Shown: piece by piece, positions 25,835-32,590 of the stretch
How positions within the stretch are numbered: position 1 is the stretch's first letter
How the letters are laid out: each line of letters opens with the position of its first letter
DNA from: Pelotalea chapellei
GTDB lineage: Bacteria; Desulfobacterota; Desulfuromonadia; Geobacterales; Pseudopelobacteraceae
NCBI RefSeq assembly: GCF_018531195.1
Contig: NZ_JAHDYS010000004.1
Span: 1 to 64,000 of the forward strand
Direction of reading: 5' to 3'
DNA: 64,000 bases
Program-made: the position numbers and the translations under genes
Notes under the pieces: generated by a model
Seen by the model: only the letters and a program-made list of their open reading frames with translations
Told to the model about the DNA's origin: nothing
The model's database searches: none

Positions 25835-26254
25835 TCACCCGACGGTAATCACGCCCTTGGCTACCGAAACCGGCAGTTTGGCAAGTGCCCGGGGGGGAGG
25901 CCCGGCCAGCACCACACCATCAGTACTGAACTGACCGCCATGACAGGGGCAAACGAAACTCATGCGAGCCTTGTCCCACTGCACGATGCAGCCCAGGTGG
26001 CTGCAGACGGCAGAAAGCGCAACCAGTTCGCCCCCCTTCTTGCGCACAAGCACTGCGGCAGAACCGGCAAAATCGAAAAACTTCACAGCTCCCTCCGGCA
26101 GGTCCTGCTCAGCCATGGAGAAGGTGCGTCCGGCTTCATCTCCGCTCCTGGGAGTGAGGTAGCGGTAGACCGGCCACAGCACACCTCCCGCTGCAGCAGC
26201 ACCAAGACCACCCAGGCAGACACCTAGAAACCTTCTTCTGGCTTCATCTTCCAT
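25835..26254 (-). CDS. Rieske iron-sulfur protein
   Basis: A 139-residue Rieske subunit. A twin-arginine signal (ARRRFLGVCLGGLGAAAAG) also serves as the membrane anchor. The [2Fe-2S] ligands are in CSHLGCIVQW and CPCHGGQFSTDG. It is the first gene of the minus-strand electron-transport operon. Such Rieske proteins are exported folded by the Tat system, and tatC begins 180 bases away on the other strand. It is shorter than mitochondrial forms, as is normal for a bacterial b6c-type complex. Confidence 0.93.
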   Translation of the reverse strand: MEDEARRRFLGVCLGGLGAAAAGGVLWPVYRYLTPRSGDEAGRTFSMAEQDLPEGAVKFFDFAGSAAVLVRKKGGELVALSAVCSHLGCIVQWDKARMSFVCPCHGGQFSTDGVVLAGPPPRALAKLPVSVAKGVITVG

Positions 26255-26433
26255 ACAGCCCCCTGTTTATTGACTCTCTCATGAAAACCTGCAATTTTTC
26301 TATCTACACCCAACTAAACGGGGATGTCGAGCACAAATGAGAGTAAGCCCGGCTACCCCCTTTTTTTCAACAGGATAAATGGGTGTACCGGAAAGCGGTT
26401 GCGCATCCAGTTTTCACATGATAGGTAATAGGC

Positions 26434-27279
26434 ATGACCGAAGAAAAAGTACTCCCTTTCATTGAACACCTGGTTGAACTTCGCAAACGCCTGATGGTTA
26501 TCGTGATTGCTGTTGTGATCGGCATGGGGGTTGCCTGGAACTTTTCCGGCGACATTCTCAACTTCGTGGAAAAGCCCCTGACCGGCACAACCTACCTTAC
26601 CGACATCAAAAAGAAGATTTATACCAAGGTAAAGGAAGTCTCTCCCGCCCTCTATACCCGCTACAAGCTGGGCGATGAAATCAACGCCCCCCACAAGGCG
26701 CGGGTCCTCAACTACAGCGCGCCGCTGGAACCATTCTTCATCCAGTGCAAGATATCCATGCTTGCAGGCTTTGTCCTGGTTCTGCCGATTGTTTTCTATC
26801 AGATATGGCTGTTCATAGCTCCGGGACTGACCCGAAAAGAACGCCATATGGTTGTGCCCTTCGTTACGGCTGCCACTGTCACTTTTTGCGTTGGGGCCAT
26901 GTTTTTCCTGATCGTAATCTGGCCGGTCATCATCAATTTCTCCCTCTCCTACGAAGCGGAGGGCTTGCAGAGCTGGTTCAACATCAGTGCCTACATCAAT
27001 TTCTGCCTGCGTCTGATCCTGATGTTCGGGCTAATCTTTGAGCTCCCTGTCCTGACCCTGGTACTGGCGCGCTTCGGCATCGTCAGTTATCAGTTCCTGG
27101 CTCCAAAACGCAAGTACGCGCTGTTGGCAAGTTCTATCATCTCGGCCTTTCATGCCGATCTGATCACTATGTTCGTGATCATGATCCCCCTCTACCTGAT
27201 GTACGAAATCAGCGTCTGGGTTGCCTTGATCTTTGGCAAGAAAAAGGTTCCCGTTGAGCCGGAACTCACAGAAAGCTGA
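26434..27279 (+). CDS. tatC: Sec-independent protein translocase TatC
   Basis: A 281-residue TatC with six membrane helices. The twin-arginine recognition region is LPFIEHLVELRKRLMVIVIA at the N-terminus, and the conserved LEPFF and FEL(P)V motifs appear later. Between the first helix and APLEPFF there is an insert of about 40 residues (DIKKKIYTKVKEVSPALYTR) not found in E. coli TatC. TatC recruits folded proteins carrying a twin-arginine signal, such as the Rieske protein encoded divergently. tatA/B genes are not in the window. It is followed after 17 bases by pfk, and the AGGAGG site of pfk overlaps that gap. Confidence 0.93.
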   Translation: MTEEKVLPFIEHLVELRKRLMVIVIAVVIGMGVAWNFSGDILNFVEKPLTGTTYLTDIKKKIYTKVKEVSPALYTRYKLGDEINAPHKARVLNYSAPLEPFFIQCKISMLAGFVLVLPIVFYQIWLFIAPGLTRKERHMVVPFVTAATVTFCVGAMFFLIVIWPVIINFSLSYEAEGLQSWFNISAYINFCLRLILMFGLIFELPVLTLVLARFGIVSYQFLAPKRKYALLASSIISAFHADLITMFVIMIPLYLMYEISVWVALIFGKKKVPVEPELTES

Positions 27280-27296
27280 CTTCAAGGAGGTATCTC

Positions 27297-28385
27297 ATGT
27301 CCAAGAAAATCGGAATTCTTACCGGCGGTGGCGACTGCCCCGGATTGAATGCGGTTATACGGGGCGTGGTCAAGAGTGCTGTCATACGGCACGGCTGGGA
27401 AGTAATCGGCATTGAAGACGGTTTTGATGGACTGCTCGACATCAACAAGTGTCGTCCCCTCACCCTTGAGAGTGTCAGGGGCATTCTGCCCCGCGGCGGC
27501 ACCATCCTCGGCTCTACCAATCGAGGTAATCCTTTTTTATTCCCCATGGAAGAAAATGGCCGGACCGTGCATGTTGATTTTTCTGATCGTGCCATTGAAA
27601 ACATCCGTTCCCTGGGATTGGATGCATTGATTACAGTCGGTGGCGAGGGATCCCTGAAAATTGCGCTGGAGTTATGGAAAAGAGGGGTGCCGGTGGTCGG
27701 TGTGCCAAAGACCATTGACAACGACCTGCGCGAAACAGATTTCACCTTCGGCTTCAACACCGCTCTCGAAACCGCCACAGACGCTCTGGACAAGCTGCAC
27801 ACGACTGCTGAAAGTCACCACCGGGTAATGATTATGGAGGTAATGGGGCGCTATGCTGGCTGGATTGCCCTTGAGTCAGGCATTGCCGGCGGAGCCGATG
27901 TTATTCTGATACCTGAAATTCCCTATGATATAGAAAAGATCTGCCAGGCAATCAGACGACGCTGCGAGCGCGGCAGCCGCTTCAGCATTATTGTCGCTGG
28001 TGAAGGCGCTTTTCCAATCGGCGGTGACAGGTTGGTTGCCAAAGGGCCGGATGAGCGTAATGCCATTGAGCGCTTGGGCGGCATCGGTCAGTTTGTGGCC
28101 CATCAGGTCGAAAAATGCCTGGAGATGGATGCACGGGTCATGGTGCTTGGGCACCTGCAACGCGGGGGTTCGCCCAGCACGTTTGACAGGGCCTTGGGCA
28201 CGCGCTTTGGCACAAAGGCGGTTGCAATGGTAGCTGCCGGCCAGTTCGGCCAGATGACCTGCCTCAAAGGGAGAACCATCGGCACAGCCTCCATTGAATC
28301 CGCTACCAACGCATTAAATACTGTGGATCCCGATGGAGAAATCGTCAAGGCTGCCGAAGATATCGGAATTACGTTGGGACGTTAA
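27297..28385 (+). CDS. pfkA: 6-phosphofructokinase, donor uncertain
   Basis: A 362-residue phosphofructokinase. Visible are the N-terminal GILTGGGDCPGLNAVIRG, the donor site VGGEGS (about 119), VPKTIDNDL (about 140), the catalytic Asp in this loop, and MGRYAGWIALESG. Donor choice depends on two sites: here Gly is kept at the first (ATP-like) but Lys replaces Gly at the second (PPi-like). Enzymes with GGEGS/PKTIDND are assigned to a mixed group; ATP is likely but not proven. It performs the committing step of glycolysis. It is 17 bases after tatC, so may share its transcript. A strong AAGGAGG site precedes the ATG. Confidence 0.93.
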   Translation: MSKKIGILTGGGDCPGLNAVIRGVVKSAVIRHGWEVIGIEDGFDGLLDINKCRPLTLESVRGILPRGGTILGSTNRGNPFLFPMEENGRTVHVDFSDRAIENIRSLGLDALITVGGEGSLKIALELWKRGVPVVGVPKTIDNDLRETDFTFGFNTALETATDALDKLHTTAESHHRVMIMEVMGRYAGWIALESGIAGGADVILIPEIPYDIEKICQAIRRRCERGSRFSIIVAGEGAFPIGGDRLVAKGPDERNAIERLGGIGQFVAHQVEKCLEMDARVMVLGHLQRGGSPSTFDRALGTRFGTKAVAMVAAGQFGQMTCLKGRTIGTASIESATNALNTVDPDGEIVKAAEDIGITLGR

Positions 28386-28415
28386 ATTTCTATCGAAAAT
28401 TCGCTGTTTTTTCTG

Positions 28416-28444
28416 TTGACAGCCGAGGCAATTACGGTTAAAAG
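28416..28444 (+). promoter_or_regulatory. Promoter of the Rrf2 regulator gene
   Basis: TTGACA, 17 bases, TAAAAG. Perfect -35, moderate -10. The operator-like dyad starts at the next base, so bound repressor would block transcription start. Confidence 0.6.
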
Positions 28445-28461
28445 AAGACTTAATTGGTCTT
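28445..28461. promoter_or_regulatory. Operator-like dyad 1 (Rrf2)
   Basis: AAGACTTAATTGGTCTT, with AAGAC/GTCTT arms. Its reverse complement matches the site upstream of cydA at 28901 at 15 of 17 positions. Confidence 0.6.
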
Positions 28462-28473
28462 TTAGGGGTTTTC

Positions 28474-28878
28474 ATGATGGAACTGACCCGCAAGGGTGAA
28501 TATGCAATACGAGGTATCGTATACTTGGCTTCACGCCCCGCGGACCAGGTGTGTCTTCTCAGCGAAATTGCAAAAGCCGTTGATGTTCCTCAAACCTTTC
28601 TTGCCAAAATATTCCAGCAATTCAGCAAAATAGGCCTGGTCAGATCTTACCGCGGTACCGGTGGTGGTTTTATTCTGGGACGCACATCGGACAAAATCAC
28701 GTTGCTGGAAGTAGTAGAGGCAGTTGAAGGCCCCATCATACCCAATCGTTGTGTCACCGGTGCCGGAGAGTGTGACCGCAGCAACGCATGTACTGTTCAC
28801 CCTGTCTGGCTAAAAGTTCAGGATCAGGTACGTGATCTCTTGAACGGCATTACCCTCAAAGAATTGTCAGGCCAATAG
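28474..28878 (+). CDS. Rrf2-family iron-sulfur transcription regulator
   Basis: A 134-residue Rrf2 protein. The winged-helix domain (about 1-75) includes LTRKGEYAIRGIVYLASR, the recognition helix region VPQTFLAKIFQQFSKIGLV and SYRGTGGGFILGR. Three cysteines at about 93, 100 and 106 (in NRCVTGAGEC and NACTVH) match the Fe-S ligand pattern of IscR/NsrR/RirA. Such regulators sense Fe-S status, NO or redox. Start at ATG 28474 or 28477. Its promoter carries an operator-like dyad and the same sequence precedes cydA directly downstream, so it probably regulates itself and cydAB. The signal it senses is inferred, likely oxygen or NO. Confidence 0.92.
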   Translation: MMELTRKGEYAIRGIVYLASRPADQVCLLSEIAKAVDVPQTFLAKIFQQFSKIGLVRSYRGTGGGFILGRTSDKITLLEVVEAVEGPIIPNRCVTGAGECDRSNACTVHPVWLKVQDQVRDLLNGITLKELSGQ

Positions 28879-28900
28879 CAAAAAAAATTTGTCTCCATTT

Positions 28901-28917
28901 AAGACCAATTTAGTCTC
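28901..28917. promoter_or_regulatory. Operator-like dyad 2 (upstream of cydA)
   Basis: AAGACCAATTTAGTCTC, 45 bases before the cydA start. It matches the reverse complement of the site at 28445-28461 at 15 of 17 positions, including the AAGACCAATT core. Confidence 0.6.
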
Positions 28918-28961
28918 TTTAAAACATTGTTAGCAAAAAATTTTAACCAAAAGGAGGACAT

Positions 28962-30308
28962 ATGGATGCACTGATGCTCAGTCGTATTCAATTCGCCGTG
29001 ACCTGCATGTTTCACTTCATTTTCGTGCCTCTCACCCTGGGAATTTCAGTCATGATCGCCTGGATGGAAACCAGATATGTCATGACCGGAGACGAGATGT
29101 GGCTGCGAATGACCAAATTTTGGGGAAAGTTGTTTCTGATCAATTTCGCACTGGGGGTCGTTACCGGAATTACGATGGAGTTCCAGTTCGGCATGAACTG
29201 GGCCGAGTACTCGCGTTATGTTGGTGATATTTTCGGGGCGCCACTTGCAATTGAAGCCACGGTAGCTTTTTTTCTGGAATCAGTATTCATCGGCCTGTGG
29301 ATCTTCGGCTGGAACAAGGTTTCCAAAAGAGTCCATGCTATCAGCATCTGGCTGGTGGCAATAGCCACCAATCTTTCGGGCCTTGTAATCCTGCTTGCCA
29401 ATGGCTGGATGCAGCACCCGGTCGGCTTCGTGCTGCGCAACAATCGTGCTGAAATGGTTGACTTCCTGGCTGTGCTTACCAATCCCTATGGTTTGATAAA
29501 ATTCGGCCACCAGTTGCTTTCGGGATACACAGTTGCAGCCTTCTTTGTGATGGGGATTTCCGCCTGGCACCTTCTGCGCAAGAATGAAATCGATCTTTTC
29601 AAGCGCTCTTTCCGTCAGGCTGCAATCTTCGGGCTCGTAGCAGCCATCCTGGTAGCTTTACTCGGTGATATGCATTCAGTTGAAGTAGCACGAACCCAGC
29701 CGGCCAAATTTGCTGCCATGGAATCCATATGGGAAACAAAAAAAGGTGTGGGAATGAATTTGCTCCTGCTGCCTGATGTGACGGCAGAGTGCAACCTGGT
29801 GGAAAAATTCTGCGTGCCCAACATGATCAGTATGCTGGCCTTTCACGACCCCAATGCAGAGATCAAAGGACTCAAAGACATTCCAAAAGACGAACGCCCC
29901 CCTGTCCTGCCCGTTTTTGCCAGCTTTCGCACCATGGTTGGACTCGGTACTTTCTTCATCCTGGCAAGCCTGCTGGCAGTTTTCTTATCATTTAAAGGAA
30001 ACATAGAATCGCAGCGTCTGTTTTTGAAGCTGCTCGTGTTTTCCATACCGCTTCCCTACATTGCCAACCAGCTTGGATGGGTCGTAGCGGAAGTAGGTCG
30101 CCAGCCCTGGATTGTTTACGGAGTGCTGAAAACAAGCGATGCCGTCTCCAGGAATGTCTCCGGCATTCAAGTGGCGGTATCCCTGGCGGGCTTCACGCTG
30201 CTGTACACCACGCTCGGTATCATCGACATCTATCTACTGTTCAAATATGCACGTAAAGGGCCGGAAACGGATATCTCCGAACTTATCCACCTGCAGGGGA
30301 GGGCATAA
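28962..30308 (+). CDS. cydA: Cytochrome bd ubiquinol/menaquinol oxidase subunit I
   Basis: A 448-residue CydA. The heme b595 ligand His is in MFHFIFVPLTLG near the N-terminus, followed by the quinol-binding Q-loop region. ALGVVTGITMEFQFGMNW and the IFGWNKVSKRVHAISIW stretch are conserved. The Q-loop is short relative to E. coli (the protein is about 75 residues shorter), as in the short-Q-loop subgroup. It oxidises quinol and reduces O2 with very high affinity, without pumping protons. The ATG follows AAGGAGG. An Rrf2-type operator sits 45 bases upstream. Operon with cydB. Confidence 0.93.
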   Translation: MDALMLSRIQFAVTCMFHFIFVPLTLGISVMIAWMETRYVMTGDEMWLRMTKFWGKLFLINFALGVVTGITMEFQFGMNWAEYSRYVGDIFGAPLAIEATVAFFLESVFIGLWIFGWNKVSKRVHAISIWLVAIATNLSGLVILLANGWMQHPVGFVLRNNRAEMVDFLAVLTNPYGLIKFGHQLLSGYTVAAFFVMGISAWHLLRKNEIDLFKRSFRQAAIFGLVAAILVALLGDMHSVEVARTQPAKFAAMESIWETKKGVGMNLLLLPDVTAECNLVEKFCVPNMISMLAFHDPNAEIKGLKDIPKDERPPVLPVFASFRTMVGLGTFFILASLLAVFLSFKGNIESQRLFLKLLVFSIPLPYIANQLGWVVAEVGRQPWIVYGVLKTSDAVSRNVSGIQVAVSLAGFTLLYTTLGIIDIYLLFKYARKGPETDISELIHLQGRA

Positions 30309-30311
30309 CAC

Positions 30312-31367
30312 ATGGAACTGTCCATATTTCAGATTACCTGGTTCATCCTGTGGGGTTTTCTTTGGGGAGTCTACTTCATGCTGGACGGTTTTGTCCTGGG
30401 ACTGGGCTTTATGTCAAGGTTCCTGGCAAAGAATGACACAGAGAAACGTGTCTTGATCAATACGGTCGGACCGGTGTGGGATGGCAACGAGGTCTGGTTG
30501 GTTACAGCTGGCGGGGCTACTTTCGCGGCGTTCCCCACCACATATGCACTCATGTTCAGCAATCTGTACACAGCCTTGCTGCTGCTGCTCTTTGCTCTAA
30601 TTGTACGCGGAGTGTCGTTCGAGTTCCGCGGCAAGATAGATGGCGCACCATGGAGAGCGGGCTGGGACACTGCCATCACCATTTCCAGCTTTTTGCCGGC
30701 ACTTCTGTTCGGAGTTGCCTTCGGCAACATCTTCGAAGGCATTCCGATGAGGAACGACTTTACTACCGCAACCTTCGCCTATGAAGGGGGGCTGCTCTCC
30801 CTGCTCAATCCTTACGGCCTGCTGACAGGTGTGCTGTTCGTGATGCTGTTTGCCGTTCATGGTTCGCTCTATGCCGCAATCAAAACCACCGGGGAACTAT
30901 CGGACAGGGCCGCTGCTATGGCGTCCAGACTGTGGTTGCCTCTACTGGTGGTCGCCGTGGCCTTCCTGGCCTATACCTATCCCGCCACCAAACTGTATGA
31001 CAATTATCTTAACTCTGCAGCACTACTGGCAATCCCTCTTATCGCCGTGGGATCGCTGCTCATGTTGAAAGTAAGCGCTTCCACCGGCAGATTACACAGG
31101 GCCTTCACCTTCTCCTGCCTTACGATTGCCTTTGTCTGCTTTACCGGCGTAGCCGGGCTTTTCCCCAATTTAATCCCTTCCAGCATAGATGCCGGTTCTA
31201 ATCTCACTATCTACAATTCGTCTTCAAGCCTGTACACCCTCAGGATAATGACAGTGGTAGCCCTGATCTTTGTCCCGATTGTCATAGCGTACAAGATCTG
31301 GGTGTATAGAATCTTCCGGTCCAGGATTACAAATGAAGACGTGCTGGGTGATTCTGAAGCATATTAA
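30312..31367 (+). CDS. cydB: Cytochrome bd oxidase subunit II
   Basis: A 351-residue CydB with about eight membrane helices. The N-terminal FQITWFILWGFLWGVYFMLD and the NTVGPVWDGNEVWLVTAGG and FRGKIDG stretches are typical of the family. It pairs with CydA. It begins three bases after the cydA stop. I could not find a CydX-like small subunit gene after it; the gap to 31599 holds a promoter and structured leader instead. Confidence 0.93.
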   Translation: MELSIFQITWFILWGFLWGVYFMLDGFVLGLGFMSRFLAKNDTEKRVLINTVGPVWDGNEVWLVTAGGATFAAFPTTYALMFSNLYTALLLLLFALIVRGVSFEFRGKIDGAPWRAGWDTAITISSFLPALLFGVAFGNIFEGIPMRNDFTTATFAYEGGLLSLLNPYGLLTGVLFVMLFAVHGSLYAAIKTTGELSDRAAAMASRLWLPLLVVAVAFLAYTYPATKLYDNYLNSAALLAIPLIAVGSLLMLKVSASTGRLHRAFTFSCLTIAFVCFTGVAGLFPNLIPSSIDAGSNLTIYNSSSSLYTLRIMTVVALIFVPIVIAYKIWVYRIFRSRITNEDVLGDSEAY

Positions 31368-31410
31368 ATTAGTTAACTCTATGTTATTATAATATTTTCA
31401 CTTGAATTAC

Positions 31411-31438
31411 TTGACAAATACAACAAGTAAAGTATAAG
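31411..31438 (+). promoter_or_regulatory. Promoter of the leader RNA and the gene at 31600
   Basis: TTGACA, 16 bases, TATAAG. A near-consensus promoter within an AT-rich 60-bp stretch. Transcription would start near 31445. Confidence 0.75.
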
Positions 31439-31444
31439 AGTACG

Positions 31445-31599
31445 TACATAAACAAGCCCTTCCAAAGTCTCGGACAACCGGGACTTTGGCATTTCAGGGG
31501 CATAAACGAATGAAAGGAGTTTCAGCCGGATTCCTCTGAATCCCCGCTTAGGCGCTCGCGCCGGTCCGGCAAAGCCGATACAACCGACCCTCTATTATT
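31445..31599 (+). ncRNA. Hairpin-rich 5' leader, possible cis-regulatory RNA
   Basis: About 155 untranslated bases between a good promoter and a start codon. Five successive stems can be read by eye: CCAAAGTC/GACTTTGG with CGG/CCG inside (31462-31489), TGAAA/TTTCA (31511-31524), GGATTC/GAATCC (31528-31543), GGCGC/GCGCC (31551-31562) and CGGC/GCCG (31567-31577). An outer CGGT/ACCG pair (31562-31565 with 31583-31586) surrounds the last. The downstream ATG has no ribosome-binding site in front, while AAAGGAG lies in the loop of stem 2. It does not match any riboswitch consensus I know. A short 8-codon frame begins at 31510. Confidence 0.5.
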
Positions 31600-32253
31600 A
31601 TGAAAAAAAATCTAATTTGTTTGTCATGCCTGCTCCTTCTGACCGCTTGTGAGAATACACCCTCAACCGTAAAGATGACTGAGCAGCCCATAGCAGCAAC
31701 CGTGACAGTGGATTCACCACTTGACCGAGAAATCAGGGGAATACTTGAAAAAGGTGTTTCCATGACTGAACGCAAACGTCAGGTGGCGGCCATTGAAGCA
31801 TCCTTCCAACGCTTCACCACCATGGAGCGAGCCCGTCAACTGGCGGCTCTCTGTTTCACCAAAACCCTCGGCACCCCGTTCCTCCCTTTTGATCTGGCTG
31901 AAATTGCACTGGCAGAAACAGGTGGTCACCGACTTTCGGCAGCCGCCATTTCATCCAAAGGCGCTCTCGGAGTCTGGCAACTCATGCCGAGCCGCGCCAA
32001 AAGCCATGGCTACAGCCCCCAAGACATGAAAAATGATGAAAAATGCGCTGAAGCCGCGGTACGCGAGCTGTATAGCAAACTTGAGATGGCTCAGGGGAAT
32101 CTTGAGCGCGCTAAAAAGCTCTATTGTGGTCAGGGCCCTCAGGCAGATTTTTATCTAAAGAAAGTGAAACGAATTCGTCAGGAAATGCTGGTTGTGCTGG
32201 AGAAACAGACCGAACGTCTGGCCATGGGAGAAACCGGTATTCTTACCCGCTGA
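31600..32253 (+). CDS. Lipoprotein with a lytic-transglycosylase-like domain
   Basis: A 217-residue protein. The lipobox is LLTAC (cys about 17). The mature C-terminal half has the SLT fold signature AEIALAETGGHRLSAAAISS followed by KGALGVWQLMPSRAKSHGYS; the catalytic Glu would be the E of LAETGG. It is shorter than most lytic transglycosylases. It probably cleaves peptidoglycan glycan strands from the periplasm-facing membrane. It has a structured leader but no clear ribosome-binding site, hinting at controlled translation. A 9-bp stem spans its stop (32242-32267), with no T-tract. Confidence 0.82.
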   Translation: MKKNLICLSCLLLLTACENTPSTVKMTEQPIAATVTVDSPLDREIRGILEKGVSMTERKRQVAAIEASFQRFTTMERARQLAALCFTKTLGTPFLPFDLAEIALAETGGHRLSAAAISSKGALGVWQLMPSRAKSHGYSPQDMKNDEKCAEAAVRELYSKLEMAQGNLERAKKLYCGQGPQADFYLKKVKRIRQEMLVVLEKQTERLAMGETGILTR

Positions 32254-32590
32254 TGCATGCGGGTAAGGATATTGACGCACTACAACCATATCACCCAAAG
32301 GTCAACATCACTCATTTCTATCCCTGTCAACTGAAGTTCCCACGCTATCAACACTCCACGGGGACACTGCTGTACATGCTGAACACAAACCAGCAACTTT
32401 GTTACTTCCCAACCATATGCATCCTCCCCTCTGCATCAACCGTCTCCATTCATTTCCGAACCGTTTACTACAACTTCTGGCGGGTCTTTTTACTTGATAA
32501 CAAAGCTGCCGCTCTGTTATAGTTTGCGCCATTTACGTCTATTGACAATAACTTATGCGAAGAGCCTCATTCTCTCAAGGGAGATGTTTT
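32254..32590 (+). other. 337-base intergenic stretch before the chemoreceptor gene
   Basis: It begins with the second half of a perfect 9-bp stem (CTTACCCGC/GCGGGTAAG, 32242-32267) over the preceding stop codon. The middle (32270-32490) is AT/C-rich and shows no gene in any frame with a plausible start. The end holds the promoter at 32495-32524 and the AAGGGAGA site of the chemoreceptor gene. Confidence 0.6.
32495..32524 (+). promoter_or_regulatory. Promoter of the chemoreceptor gene
   Basis: TTGATA, 18 bases, TATAGT; a sigma-70-like promoter about 67 bases before the start codon. I see no sigma-28 box. Confidence 0.55.

Noticed and set aside
31551-31590. GEMM (cyclic-dinucleotide) riboswitch
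   Set aside because: GGCAAAGCC is present, but the GGCAAACC hairpin and the other conserved parts are absent.
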